Source: Juglans regia (lineage: Eukaryota; Streptophyta; Magnoliopsida; Fagales; Juglandaceae). From it: DNA of 64,000 nucleotides. Position numbers and translations under genes: made by a program. This document shows, one piece after another, positions 23,896 to 36,700 of the stretch. Under the pieces are notes generated by a model, which made no database searches, had not been told where the DNA came from, and worked only from the letters and a program-made list of their open reading frames with translations. The stretch's first letter is position 1; each line of letters begins with the position of its first letter. Location of the stretch: the NCBI RefSeq assembly GCF_001411555.2, contig NC_049901.1, forward strand, positions 40,704,964-40,768,963, read 5' to 3'.

Positions 23896-24159
23896 GAAAT
23901 GATCGTGATGGTTATTTATTATTTCAGATTTAGCTCAGTTTGTATATGAGAATATAATACACCACCCCATTGTAATACATATGATTTTGGATGTTTTTTG
24001 ATGGATTTTATTTTGCATGTGTTGTCTCTGGATTTCATTTTGCATGTTATATCGATGTTCAACTTGAATGAATGAAGCAGTCATTGATTATGAATGTTAC
24101 ATTTAGGAACAACAAAAAATCAGGACTAGAGAGAAAATTGGGTCCTCAACCTTTACAAG

Positions 24160-24905
24160 CGAATTAAGTTTTAGCGGCGAATTTAAGGTCTTTATCGGCG
24201 AGAAAATTATCACCGCTAAAAACTAAAAGGTTATTTGTCCAATACCAGCGATGTACAAATCGCTACTAAAACATCAATCCCAGCGATTTAAAATTCGCCG
24301 CAAGTAAATTTACATAACAAAACTCAAATTACGGCGATACTAAAAATCGCTGTCTATAATACAATAGCGGCGATGTTGCGATCGCTGCTAAAAACTTATC
24401 GAATTGAAACGTTAATTAACGGCGATTAAAAAATCGCTGTAAAATAGCTAACCCAACGATCTTATGTTCGCTGCAAAAAAGTACAACTCAATTGCAGCGA
24501 TAATAAAATCGCGAGTATTATTGCAGCCCGACGAATATTAATCGCCGCCAAATGCAATTCCAATATTGTTAATTATATTACAGCGATTTGAAAACATTGC
24601 TGGCAAATATAATTGCCAGCGATATTCTCTTTTTTGCGACAAAAATTAATCGTTGCAACTAATCTTTCCCAGCATTTAACAGCTGAATCCTATATTAAAT
24701 TTGCGGCGATTAAATACAATATAAGCGGCGAATATTTTTCGCCGGGAATAAAAATATATAGGGGTGAGTTTTGGGTTCCGTTGAAGTAGATCTAAAGTGA
24801 GGCTTTAATACCGGTGAACTTGCAGTGATTTAAAAATCGCTGGGTTAGGTCTGTGCCAGCGATTTTGTGTGTATAGCCTGCGATTATTAATCGCTGGGAA
24901 AAGTG
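24160..24905. repeat. Right subterminal repeat region of the CACTA element
   Basis: Dozens of short motifs in both orientations: TTAGCGGCGAATTTA, TCGCCGCAAG, GCGGCGATGTTGCGATCGC, GGCGATTAAAAAATCGC, CAGCGATTTT and AATCGCTGGGAAAA. They resemble those just inside the left end but are more numerous, spanning about 750 bp. Confidence 0.88.
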
Positions 24906-24920
24906 TTTACCCTTGTAGTG

Positions 24921-26098
24921 ATTACTTTCCTAGGAAATGTCTTCTAGGTTAGCATCAATTAGCTGAGAGTACCAAACATTGATCTCACTGTTATTCTTTA
25001 TTTTATTATTACTTTTCATATACTTTTTATTACTTTTTATTACTTTTCACTATTAATTAATATTTTTTTATTCCTATTCATAAATATTCTCAAAAACTTT
25101 CACTATCCAAACGTTTTTAATTTTTTAGAGAATCCTCATATTTTCTTTTGAAGGTCTACTAATATTGAAGGTCTCATATATATATTTTTTTCTTTTCTTT
25201 TCTTTTTCGGAGAATGCTCATGTTTAAATTATTTTTATCGAGTACTGCAAGATCATTGATATTATATATATCATTATTCTGATATCAATTAATTAGAGTA
25301 TGTTTAGATAATGAGATGAAATGAAAAATTATCAAAACTTCGCATAATTTTCTTCTTAAACATCTTTCAAGTACAAAACAATTTTTAATTTTTAATTTCA
25401 AATTTCAAAGAATTCATCTAATTATTACAAAATTTAAAATAGAACACAAAAATCAATACAACTTATTCGAACTTTAAAACAAAAATAATATTAAAAAGTT
25501 ATATTTAAACAATTTTTTAACTTTATAATATTTTCAATTAATTTTTCTGTATCATTTTTTAAAATTTAATAAAATATTTTAATTTAAAACATTTTAATAT
25601 TATTTATAAAATATTTTATTAAAATATTTTAAATATCCAAACCAATCCTTTACGTGCAGTTCATTAGATTTGCCACCTCTGATTCATTAATCATTGCCAA
25701 GCATGGGTCCCCTCACTGTACTGGACCGCCCATATCTTCTACGTACGCACCCACCTATCATCGATTTAACCCGGCAACTTGAAGCAATTGAAGGAAGGGG
25801 GATCCACAGGATCCGGCTGCACATAGCATCATGCCCTGATTGGGCCATAGTAGAATTCAAATATCTTCGGCCCAACCAATATGGGCCGTTGATACGAAAT
25901 AGTGGGCCAACCTACCATTCAACCGATTTAACTACCATTCTTCCCGCGCGAGAGACAGATACAGAGTGACCGAGTTCATTTCCCGAGTCATGAACTCAAA
26001 CACCCTCTTTCTCTCTTCACCTCTCTATGGAACCAAACATACCCACCAACTCAACTCGCCCGGCTCACCACCCTTGAATCGGTCCCGACTCGCCTGTC
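24921..26098. other. Intergenic and promoter side of the TBC gene
   Basis: AT-rich DNA directly after the CACTA element, including a MITE-like family A copy (25300-25645). From about 25650 the base composition rises and becomes gene-like. The stretch 25930-26098, with CCCGCGCGAGAGAC and C-rich runs, is probably the promoter and 5-prime UTR of the TBC-domain gene. Open frames at 25694-25969 show no known domain. Confidence 0.55.
25300..25645. mobile_element. MITE-like family A element, long variant
   Basis: Begins with GTATGTTTAGATAATGAGAT and ends with AAATATCCAAACC, the imperfect inverted termini of family A. The interior is poly-A/T. It is longer (about 345 bp) than the other copies (about 170-210 bp). 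Confidence 0.5.
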
Positions 26099-29000
26099 AT
26101 GCTCAAAGGCAAGCTCAAGCTTCCGCTCCCAGAGAAAGCCCGCCGGGTCTTCCCTGACCGGCTTGGCAGCTTGGTCGCTGGCTTCGATGACAAAGAAGAA
26201 GATAATGGGGGCTCCGATATAGCATTTGAGCCTGGAGAAGAGCTCGAGACCTTTCAACCCAACGGCTTTGGATCTGATAGAGCGAGCGATGATGACAAGA
26301 AATTTCAAGAAGAATTAGAAGTAAAAGTCCGGCCAAGGCCCGATAAAGATGGGGCGGGCCCGGCATCGGTGTCACGAGTCATTGCGGCCGACGAGAAAAG
26401 ATCAGATCTTGAATATGAGGTGTGGGATTTAAGCGTTTAATCTTTTATACAAGACAACCACTTTGATTGTAGTGAGAGAGCTTTTGTACGGGTTGGGATT
26501 TGTAGGTTTCTTTCACATTCTAAATTTGGGTAGTTTATTGGTTTAGTTGAGGTCTAGTTTATACGTTTGGTCTCTCTCCCTTTGGTTGCCGGGAAAATTA
26601 TGGAAGACGAATGAAAATAAAATAATTACCAAAAAATGTGTTTGTGAAGATGTCGATTTAGCTAATAAGATGGAAAATACCATTCAACAGAGGATAACAC
26701 CCGTGCATGTGGATAAGGTTTTAAGTTTTTTTCCATTTTCCCTTCATCTTTTAAAGCACCCAAATGGAACATTTATTTGTGCTTTTTCTTTTTGGTAAAA
26801 AAACCTTTGATTTTTTTCCTTTTTAATCAATTAGCTTTCTCGGCCGGAGATAAATTTGGAAAAGTTACAACGAATTGCTAGTACAGGGCTTCCTGATGGA
26901 GGACGTTTGCGCGCAATGGCTTGGAAGGTAAGAGAGTTCTATGCATTGGTTAGCCATGTTTAAATTATTCAATAAGAATTGAAATTTACAAAAAGAAAAG
27001 TTCTCGTTATATGCAATAATTGTCTGTGCTTTTAACAGACTAAATTGGCTAAGCATAGACATCAAATGGACTTGTAGTTTTGGTTTCCAAAAATATTTGG
27101 GTATAAAATTTTGTGCAGAAAGAAATAGACTCTGCCGAGTGTCTTAGATGATATAGTGAACCCAACTGATGTTTAGCTATAGATTTTCAAAGTTGATGAG
27201 GAACAGTTTTAGCTGATGGCGTATTTATGCTAATATACAAATTTGCTGATAGCTGATGAAAGCTCGGATATTGGTGCTGCTGTTTTCTAGTTTCACTACA
27301 GCACAATCATATCATTGTCATATGAGGTTGTAATCGTCTAATAGGCATTGAAAATATCATTTGTGAAAATATAAGTTCTGACTTCTGATTGAACATGATA
27401 CTAGAGCTGCAATCATTGGATCGTTAGGAATCGCGATCGAAGCTTTGTATCCCAACTAGGATGTCTGTCATCTTTCTTTCTTCTTTTTTTTCTTCATCGT
27501 AATTCACCTTTGCTCAGCGGACTTCTTTAAAAATCAACATCAGCCTCACATCAATTGTAAAGAATGCCCCTTTATAAATGATAAAAGATTTATGGTAGCA
27601 GGTGGTAAGATGAATAAATGTGCCGTCTTACAACCAACAGAGTTATCCCTTGGCTCATAGGCTTTTCAAAGTATTTCAACAACAGAAGATCTTTAATTTT
27701 TTTCACCAAGAAAAAAATGCTATATGGGTCTTGCCCTGTGTGCATAATATGTATGTATACGTGTCTCTATATATTACAAAAGCCATAAGACAACAAATAA
27801 TAGTGGATTGTTTCAAAATTGGAGAATTAGAAGTTTCACTTCTAGTCTAGATGTCAAGATGATTCTTGAATACCATTCTTTGATACTTGTGATTGTTTGA
27901 GTATGAGCATTGATACTGATAGTCTGAATATGGTTTCTACCAGCTGCTCCTAGGCTACTTACCTCCTTCTCGTGACCTATGGGAAAAGGAGTTGACTGAA
28001 AATCGAAAGAAGTATGCTAATCTAAAAGAGGAGCTTCTCCAAAGTCCTGTAAGATGCTGCTCACCGACCACTTCACATCTAGTTTAGCTTCAGATAAATA
28101 TCTTAAAAATGACCTACATCAAAATGCATGATTTCTGGCTAATGGAAATCTTGAATCTAGACAGTCAGAATTCACAAAAAGAAAAGATGGAACCTTTAGT
28201 TCTGACGAACAGCATGTTGACAGTGATATGGATGGGCCTCTACAGCGACAAGGAATTTCTCCAGAAGACCATCCTTTAAGCCTTGGTAAAGCAAGCGTCT
28301 GGCATGAATACTTTCAGGTACATGTCTTCTCCATTCTAAGGTTTCTTTTGAATGCCTTCTGCCATAATTGAGTTGATGTCTCTTTTTGTTTTCCCTTTCT
28401 GGATGCATATATTGAGTTGATGTTTGTCAGTAAAGATCCATTTGTTTCTAGCATACAGAGATTGTAGAACAGATTGATCGTGATTTGCAACGCACACACC
28501 CAGATATGAAATTCTTCTCAGGGGACTCATCATTTAGTAGGAAAAATAAAGTATCTCATTGCCTCATCCCTAGCCTTTCTTTAGTTTTTACTTATTTGTG
28601 AGATTTCCTACTGACATGCAGAGGCGAATTCTCATTCACAGGAAGCAATGAGAAATATTCTTATCCTGTTTGCAAAACTAAATCCAGCAATTCGTTATGT
28701 GCAAGGCATGAATGAGGTCTTGGCACCGATATACTTTGTGTGTACTACTGACACTGATGAGCAAAATGCTGTAAGGACTTTCTGCAGTTTCTTATCCTTA
28801 TTTATCTACTCATTAATTTGATTTAGTATATATTCAAAATCTAGTTCACTATGGCTTCAGACTGTTGTGGATTGCCAGTCTTGCGTATATCTGGAAAAAA
28901 CTAATGGACTTGCAGTCTGGGCTGTAAATGAACCAGTCTGTTTGATAGCCCGCTCTGTTAAACTCAAATCGAACTCGACTCGTGAAAAAAAAAAGCTCGT

Positions 29001-30874
29001 TCGTGAAAGCAGTTACCCGCTCGATTTGTAAATGACACATACCCAACAAAACTCGACTCGACCCAGTTAAGGCTTGTTAAGGCCCGCTCGTTTATGCTCG
29101 AGTCGACTCGTTAGCTTGACTCGATTAAAACTCATTCATATATTGATAAATATATATATACACCTATGTATATATACATATATATATATGTATTAGCTAA
29201 TAATATAAGCATACCACTTTTATAACTAAATATATAATATGTAATCTAATTACTTATGTCTATATAGTGAATATATTTCATAGGTATATTTTATAATTTG
29301 TATAATAATTAGTCGATAAAATTTAATAATTTCATATACTAGTATGTGGGAACCATATATGAAATAGATATATGCTATCATATTAAGTGTATATATTAAT
29401 AATATATACACGCATATAATATATTGTTATTTTGAATAAATATCAACTAGTTGGATATTAATTACTTATAATTTTTTTTAAATTTTATAATTCAATGAAA
29501 GTTCTACTTGTTAGTTGTATAAATTCAATATTAGATTTTTTATTTATTTATTTATTTAATTTATTAATTATTAAATCTTATTAAAAAAATAAACAATTCG
29601 AGGTCGAGGTCGAGGTCGAGCTTGGCTCGACTTGAACTCGTTTGTGGGACGAGCTCGGGCTCGAGTATTTTGAGTCAAGCCGAGCTCGGCAAGCCAAAGC
29701 TCTGCTCGGCTCAGCTCGGCTCGGCTCGATTACAGCCCTACTTGCAGAATAATTTTTTATGCTCACAGCTGACTCTATACCCTTACACAGGATGTTTTCA
29801 CCACCTAATATGTATTAGATTTTTCATGCAAACTTCTTTAAATCTTATTATTCTTCAAACCTTATATGAAATTCATGATGCATCAGAGACAGATTTTTCT
29901 TAGACAAAACTAAATAAAAAATTCTGATATAAGTTGGTTTCTATTTCTGCTTTCATGTTGCTGAACTGATAGACTAATGATGTCAGTCTACATCATGTTT
30001 GTTATTCCCCACAGGGAAATGTAGAAGCAGATAGTTTTTCTTGCTTTGTCAGGCTATTAAGCGACTCAGTGGATCACTTTTGTCAACAATTGGATAATAG
30101 TGCAGTTGGTATACTTTCCACTCTTTCCCGCTTATCAGAGTTATTAAAAGCCAACGATGAGGAATTGTGGTGGCATCTTGAGTTCACATCCAAGGTAAAA
30201 TAAATCAAAATGCATTATAATTGATGCTTTTTAGGATTTTATCCTAATATGTCTCATCAGTATTTTAACCAAACACATATAATTTTGGTTTTAAGCTCTT
30301 CTGGAGGCCAGCTTAGTCAATTAGGAATCACTTATCTCAGGGCAGCTTGCTTATATTACACTAAAATGTGCAGGCTTATATTATTTGTTTTTTTGAGCAG
30401 GTGAGGCCACAATTCTATGCATTCAGGTGGATTACATTGCTACTCACTCAAGAATTCAATTTTCAAGTCATTTTAAGAATTTGGGATTCTCTTTTGGGTA
30501 ATCCTTTTGGTGTTCAGGTCCATCTCTTTTCCTCTTCCTGTCTCTCCCTTACTCACCCTAGTTGTTACTGGCCTTAACGTCTTTACTCCAATATTTTATA
30601 GTTAATCTAGTTTCTTTGGCCATTTCCTGGAACATAATGGTTTACCAATCTATCTGAATGCTAATTTGTTGGAGGTAAACTTCATTGACTGCAGGACATG
30701 CTCCTACGAGTTTGTTGTGCAATGCTGCTATGTGTTAAGAGCAGGCTACTGAGCGGTGATTTTGTGGCTAACTTGAAGCTTTTACAGCACTACCCTGATA
30801 TAAACATTGAATATCTTCTCCAGGTAGCTCAGGATCTCAGTCCAGACACATCTTCTTTTCGCTTATCTCCATAG
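26099..30874 (+). CDS. TBC-domain Rab GTPase-activating protein, TBC1D13-like
   Basis: Nine exons, all joining in phase 0: 26099-26419, 26835-26927, 27944-28048, 28165-28317, 28452-28550, 28642-28770, 30015-30194, 30401-30517 and 30695-30874. The product is 458 residues. Exon 1 is a low-complexity acidic leader of about 107 residues. The TBC domain starts near residue 115 (GLPDGGRLRAMAWKLLLGYLP) and runs to about 420. Both catalytic fingers are intact: the Arg finger IDRDLQRT (R238) and the Gln finger YVQGM (Q278). Also diagnostic of the TBC1D13 type are EDHPLSLGKASVW, QFYAFRWITLLLTQEF and LLQHYPDINIEYLL. Family knowledge: it accelerates GTP hydrolysis by Rab GTPases in vesicle traffic. The GTG donor of exon 1 and that exon's start are the least certain parts. 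Intron 6 carries a hAT-type insertion; coding capacity is intact. Confidence 0.93.
28916..29739. mobile_element. Non-autonomous hAT-type element in intron 6 of the TBC gene
   Basis: An 824-bp insertion flanked by the perfect 8-bp direct repeat ACTTGCAG (28908-28915 and 29740-29747). The ends are short inverted repeats: CTGGGCTGTAAATGAACC on the left and, read inward on the right, AGGGCTGTAATCGAGCC. Next to each end are runs rich in GAGCTCG/CTCGACTCG in opposite orientation, and the middle is AT-rich. An 8-bp duplication is characteristic of the hAT superfamily. No transposase is encoded. Confidence 0.85.
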
Positions 30875-32209
30875 ATCATTGCAATTGTGCTTCTGTATAG
30901 AATGTATCTTTGACATAATTTTGTAACAACATACCGGATCTACACTATCAGTTGAGTTATTTCTAATGCATAATCACTTTTTCAAAGGATCGATCTCGTT
31001 GATAGCCAACGGCATTCAACTCCAAGTCATATAAGCATGATTACTAAGATCTTTGTGCAGGATTACATACATGAAATATTCTTGTATACAACTTTATTCA
31101 AGCTAGAGCACATTGTCAGGGTGCTGTCGAGCAGTGGTGGCTTTTACAAAATGAGTAGATAGGTTCGGGGGGGTGTTCATTTGGCACCACAGTCATGGAC
31201 TCATGCTCGAATTCTTATGCTCTACTCTTTATCTTGATTAGCCAATTGCGCAAGTCTTTTTGAGGTGAAAGAGCAAAAAAAATGCTCAAAATTAGGCACA
31301 AAATTCTGGCTTTGGACCCTTGATTTTGACCTGTCGTGCCAAACAAACAAAATATAAATAGTACTATTTCATCATTTTTCCTTTTGATGAAGTATCCATT
31401 GAAGAGATAACCTCCACAAAACTAAAATCTTTAAACTCAGAATCAGCATTCAATCGACCCCTGAATGCCAGCAGCTCCAGCAACAAATGAACCAACTTGC
31501 AACTCAAAAGTTCAGCAAACATAAGTAATCAAGTTTAACTGCTCATTGGAGAACCAATATAAATCGGACCGCATACTTCTGCAAGATGATGCCTAATCGA
31601 AGTACCTTTTTCGAAAACATATTGGCTCTGCATGGATCCTTAAAGGAATAAGGCTGATGAGTTTGTCTTTAAGAATCATGAGCAAACCTATTGAAAAAGA
31701 CAAAGGGTGCACCGAGATCCGGGGTTTACCACCTTATCATTACCATTATTTTTGTTCTCCCTGTATTGCCACTTGCAGTTTTATTCTGAAACTGACCGTC
31801 TTTCACGCCACCAACTGGTCGTTATTGTATTAATGGCTTGAAGGACTCGTTTTATAATCTCTCTACAATCAGCTTTTTTTTTATTTTTAACAGAATTAAA
31901 CATAGTTCACCTAAACCACTAATTCTTGTAGACAACATTGTTTTGAATCAACTTCCTTTCAACTCTTAACTCTCGGATTTACATTGCTTCTTCCGCAAGA
32001 ACTTTCTAACGTGAGCTGACTTTCTCCTCATCAAGTCAAAGTTTTTGGTCAGCTCTTCTGCTTCATCTCCTCTTTCTTTGCTATTCGATTTTGTGGGTGT
32101 TTCGGATCCTTACCGGTGGTCCATTGTGGTGTTTTTCTTTTGATAACTTTATTCTCAAGATTGAAATCTGAGGTCGGTCTTTCTGGTGAGGAAGTTAGCA
32201 GATCGACCA
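30875..32209. other. Intergenic: TBC 3-prime flank and PLD promoter/5-prime UTR
   Basis: The first few hundred bases are probably TBC-gene 3-prime UTR. From about 31980 on, sequence rich in TCTTC/CTCTTTC precedes the PLD start codon and is likely its leader. No gene, RNA or mobile-element ends are recognised in between. Confidence 0.55.
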
Positions 32210-35200
32210 ATGGCGCAACTGCTGCTGCATGGGATCCTTCACGCTACAGTCTATGAGATTGATAGGGTTTCTGGCAAAGGTTGCTGCATGGGCCTCTGCA
32301 AGGTACAGTCATTTTATTCTGAAAATTATATCCCACGATCTTCTTTCCGAGTCGTGTAGATTTGTATCGACCTTTCTCTTTTTTGGGTATTTGTCCTACC
32401 TGAGTTACGTTCTAAAGAAGAAGGAAATGAAAAGGGTTATTCATCTGGAAAAACAAAAAAACTAAGCTCTGCTTCCTCTCTGCTTCACATGCAATGCCGT
32501 GCTCAAGACAGCAAGTCATCCGATGAAAGAAAATATACTGTTGAAAAGAGCTCGAGTTGGTTTGGATAGTCAGTTGAGATGATATGAGATGAGATGAGAT
32601 GAAATATTTTGTTGAAAGTTAATAAAATATTATTAAAATATAATTTTTTAGTATTATTTTTATTTTAGAATTTGAAAAAGTTGAATTATTTATTATATTT
32701 TTGTATGAAAATTTGGAAAAGTTATAATGATAAGATGAGATGAGATGTTTTGTATATCCAAACGATGAGAAATGTTAAATAACTAAAACATTCCTCCAAT
32801 GTCCAGGAAACCATATGCATACATGAAGTTTCATACATTAAAACAAAGAGTTTGGTTATTTCATATTTGAATGTTCGGAAACTATACCTTTTAATCAAAA
32901 TAATAAAACTAATATTTGCTGATGAGATGTCTTTAGTTGATGGTGCAGTAGAATAATTATCACTTTTTCTGTGTATTGTTTGTTTATGTTTCAGTTTTTC
33001 TCACACTGATTCTTTTCATCAAGAACAGATTGTGGCTGACTCAAATTGTCAATGACTTTTAATGCAGCTGATGGAAAACGTAGAGCTGGGGTTTGGAAAA
33101 GGTAAATCCAAAATCTATGCAACAATTGACGTAGAGAATACTACAGTTGCCCGTACTAGACTACTGAAAAATGAACACTCTAATCTCCAATGGTCCGAAT
33201 CTTTCCACATCTACTGTGCTCACAAGGATTCTCATATTGCGTTCTCTATCAAAGAAGATGATCCTATTGGGGCAAGAGTAATCGGTAAAGCTTATATGCC
33301 TGTTGGGGACATAGTAAGTGGTGAAGAAGTGAATGGATGGCTTAGGATCTTGAATAAAAACCATAAACCTCTCCATGGAGGTCCCAAAATCCACGTGAAG
33401 TTACAATTTTTTGATGTCACTCGAGAATGTAACTGGTCTCGGGGAATTAGAAGGAATAAATTTCCAGGAGTCCCTTTCACATTCTTTCCACAGAGACATG
33501 GTTGTAGAGTTACTCTTTACCAAGATGCTCACATCCCAGACAAATTTATCCCGAAAATCCCTCTTGCTGGGGGTAAGTACTATGAGCCACAACGATGCTG
33601 GGAAGATATCTTTGATGCCATTTCCAAAGCAAAGCATTTGATATACATTGCTGGATGGTCTGTATATACTAAGATCAAGTTGGTGAGGGACTTGAGGAGA
33701 CAAAAGCCTGAAGGAGAGCTGACCTTTGGGGAGCTTCTTAAAAACAAGGCAAGTGAAGGGGTAAGGGTCTTGATGCTTGTTTGGGATGACAGAACTTCTG
33801 TAAAATTGCTAAAGAAGGATGGAGTAATGGCTACCCATGATGAAGATACGGAAAGCTATTTCCATAACACTGGAGTACACTGTATTTTATGCCCTCGAAA
33901 TCCTGACAACAGCGAAAGCATTGTTCAAGACATGGAGGTTTCCACCATGTTCACTCATCACCAGAAGATTGTGGTTGTCGATAGTGGGATGCCCATTGGA
34001 AATTCTGGAAAGAGGAGGATAGTGAGCTTCATTGGTGGCATTGATCTTTGTGATGGGAGATATGACACTCCCCTTCATTCCATTTTCAGGACTCTATATA
34101 CAGCCCACCATGATGACTTTCATCAGCCCAACTTTGCTGGTGCCTCAATCAAGAAAGGTGGACCTAGGGAGCCTTGGCATGACATTCACTGCAGGTTAGA
34201 AGGACAAATTGCCTGGGATGTTTTATTCAATTTTGAGCAGAGATGGATGAAGCAAGGCATAAAGGGCTTGCTTATTCGATTAAAAGATTTAGATAAAATA
34301 TTCATTGGTCCATCTCCAGTTATGTATCCTGAAGACTATGACACATGGGATGTTCAATTGTTCCGATCAATTGATGGAGGAGCTGCCTTTGGCTTCCCTG
34401 ATAGTCCTGAGGACGCAGTCAGGGTAGGTCTTGTCACTTGGAAGGATAATGTAATTGAAAGAAGCATACAGGATGCTTACATCAATGCCATTAGACGAGC
34501 AAAGAGTTTCATTTACATTGAAAACCAGTATTTTCTCGGAAGCTCATTTTGCTGGAATTCACAAGACCTTAAGGTTGAGCAGATTGGTGCTGTACAACTA
34601 ATTCCAAAAGAGCTGTCACTAAAGATTGTTAGTAAAATTGAGGCAGGAGAAAGATTTAGTGTCTATGTCGTCATTCCAATGTGGCCAGAGGGTATCCCCG
34701 AGAGTGCAGCTGTGGAGGAAATATTGAATTGGCAAAAGAGGACAATGGAGATGATGTACAAAGACATTGTTCAGGCCCTTCAAACCAAGGGAATTGAGGC
34801 AAACCCGAAGGACTATTTGACATTCTTTTGCCTTGGCAATCGAGAGAGGATGAAAAGCGGAGAATATGAACCTTCAGAGAAACCAGAAAATGATACAGAC
34901 TACAGCAGAGCTCAGAAAGCCAGGCGGTTCATGATATACGTTCATGCCAAGATGATGATAGGTAAATTGGTTCATCATTGTTTTTCTTGATAGGTTGAGG
35001 TGCCTACTTTTATGTTGTTTGCTTGAAAATCTTGGAATTCCTTAGTTCCCATAACCTACGTGCATATAAATGTCAACTCAAACCTTTATGTAGAAGTCCA
35101 GATACTCACGACATATATGGTAAACTGAAAATAGTCTTATGAAAATCAAATGTGCTTCAATTATAATTATGTCAACTCAAACACATCTTGAGGACTTGAA

Positions 35201-35663
35201 CTAGGTTTGGACGATGTCTGCTTTTGCAGTTGACGATGAATACATAATCATTGGATCTGCCAACATCAATCAAAGGTCAATGGATGGTGCCAGGGATTCA
35301 GAGATTGCCATGGGAGCCTATCAACCATTTCACCTAGCCACTAGTCAGCCAGCCAGGGGCCAGATCCACGGCTTCCGAATGGCATTGTGGTACGAGCACT
35401 TGGGCATGCTAGACGACTTCTTCCTCCAACCAGAGAGTGTGGAATGTATCCAAAAAGTGAACCAAATTGCCAGGAAGTACTGGGACTACTACTCCAGTGA
35501 GACACTGGACCATGACTTGCCTGGCCATTTGCTTAGTTATCCCATCAATATTGCCGAAAACGGGGAGGTCACAGAGCTTCCGGGGACAGAATTCTTCCCA
35601 GACACCAGGGCTAAAATTCTTGGATCCATGTCTAAGTTCCTTCCTCCAATTCTCACTACCTAA
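32210..35663 (+). CDS. PLDalpha-like: Phospholipase D alpha (C2-PLD)
   Basis: Three exons: 32210-32302, 33068-34961 and 35230-35663. Exon 2 ends phase 1, giving GTT across the join. The product is 806 residues (plant PLD-alpha1 about 810). The start codon gives [19 protein letters not shown], the usual PLD-alpha N-terminus; the in-frame Met at 33062 is intron sequence before the acceptor. A C2 domain (about residues 1-150) binds Ca2+ and membranes. Two catalytic HKD motifs are intact: HQKIVVVD (H329-D336) and HAKMMIVD (H657-D664), the second split by intron 2. Also present are [12 protein letters not shown] (about 513-524) and the conserved C-terminal end LPPILTT. Family knowledge: hydrolyses phosphatidylcholine and similar lipids to phosphatidic acid, acting in ABA, drought and membrane signalling. 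Assignment to alpha1 rather than another alpha isoform is not proven. Confidence 0.96.
32560..32763. mobile_element. MITE-like family A element in PLD intron 1
   Basis: 204 bp with perfect 9-bp inverted ends, GTTTGGATA and TATCCAAAC. Subterminal GATGATATGAGATGAGATGA lies on the left and GATAAGATGAGATGAGATG on the right; the interior has AATAAAATATTATTAAAATA and ATTATTTATTATATTTTTG. This is the best-defined copy of the family in the window. Confidence 0.8.
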
Positions 35664-36551
35664 TTACCACCTTGTTCTGATCTGATTTAAGAAATGAGCT
35701 CATTCTTTCTTCATGTTAGAGTTCACGGTACCATGGATGATACACGAAGTATAAGCTGGCAGGCTAGTTGCTTGAAACTTATAGATAAAAACAAAGTATA
35801 TAATAATTTGTACACAACCACCATTTTATTTACTTACTAAGGTAATCACTACAACTTGATTTTGATTATTTGCTCATTATATTTACATTGTTCAACCCAT
35901 GTAACCAGAATCGTTTTACTCTTCAACTTCTCATTGCCAGAGTTAAATTCCACACCAAGCAACTTGAAAGTGATAGTCTTTAGAACACTCAAAGCTGTTT
36001 TTAAAAAGCAGCCAGAGTTGCATGCTCTGATCTGCTCTGCTCTCTCTGCCTGAGTTGATTTTGAGTAGGAAAGTCTCTTAGCTTGGTCTATGACTGAGAT
36101 TCTTATTGGGTAATTCGGCTTCTAATGCATAATAATTATAGAAAGATTTTAAATTTTTTTTTTTTTTTGAAATGCAAGCTTAACCAAACCACTCTTTAGA
36201 TTCGAATTATTGGGTGCAAACATATTTTAGGGATAATCAAATAAAAAACAATCTTTGTTGAAATTATTCGGAACGTACTTACGAGAAACTATTTGTTGAT
36301 GAGCTATGCACTCCATATTAATTTGGATTTTGTTCCCGAACATCTGGTGCCAATAAAAAAAACTATTTAACTATGACTATGTCTCAACTTGGAAGCAAGA
36401 ACCATTTTCGCATTCTAACTTTCGTTAAATTATTATAGCTATTTTTGCGCATCACGCTACTTTGTGATTAATTTTCATTAATTACTAAAAGACTACCAAG
36501 TGAAGTCCTTGTTAATACATTGGGACCTGTCAAAATCATATAGTAAGTCGA

Positions 36552-36700
36552 ATTCTGTTACGTATAATTATTTTTACGTATTTTTTTATGTATTTTATAT
36601 AATTAGTCAAAATAATTATTTTATATTAAAAAAAATAATACAGTCGATCACATTAATAAAATACATTAAAAAATACGTAAAAGTGATTACAGATAAAATT
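36552..36700. mobile_element. MITE-like inverted repeat
   Basis: The left arm ATTCTGTTACGTATAATTAT...TTTTACGTATTTTTT is the approximate reverse complement of the right arm AAAAAATACGTAAAAGTGATTACAGATAAAAT. It is about 150 bp, AT-rich and non-coding. Confidence 0.5.

Larger units (their letters stand above)
6921..24920 (+). mobile_element. CACTA (En/Spm) DNA transposon, 18,000 bp, complete but decayed
   Basis: The right end, read inward on the minus strand, is CACTACAAGGGTAAAC. The left end is CATTACAAGAAAAAC. The two ends align without gaps over about 31 bp as imperfect terminal inverted repeats. Both ends are flanked directly by ATT (6918-6920 and 24921-24923), the 3-bp target duplication expected for this superfamily. 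Inside each end are dense subterminal GCGAT/CGCCGC motifs in both orientations. The interior encodes, on the plus strand, TNPD-like (13465-17164) and TNPA-like (17707-19694) transposase remnants, followed by host-gene fragments (20642-23895). Family knowledge: TNPD acts as the transposase and TNPA binds the subterminal repeats. Both reading frames carry stops, so the copy is probably immobile unless helped in trans. The left terminal CATTA is a further defect. Confidence 0.93.

Noticed and set aside
33062..33067. In-frame ATG giving an alternative PLD start (MQLMENVEL...)
   Set aside because: These bases are the intron end (AATGCAG acceptor). The true N-terminus MAQLLLHG is encoded by exon 1 at 32210-32302.
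33161..34078. Several 60-100-codon frames overlapping PLD exon 2 on both strands
   Set aside because: Shadows of the 631-codon PLD exon; no domains and inconsistent with the coding frame.
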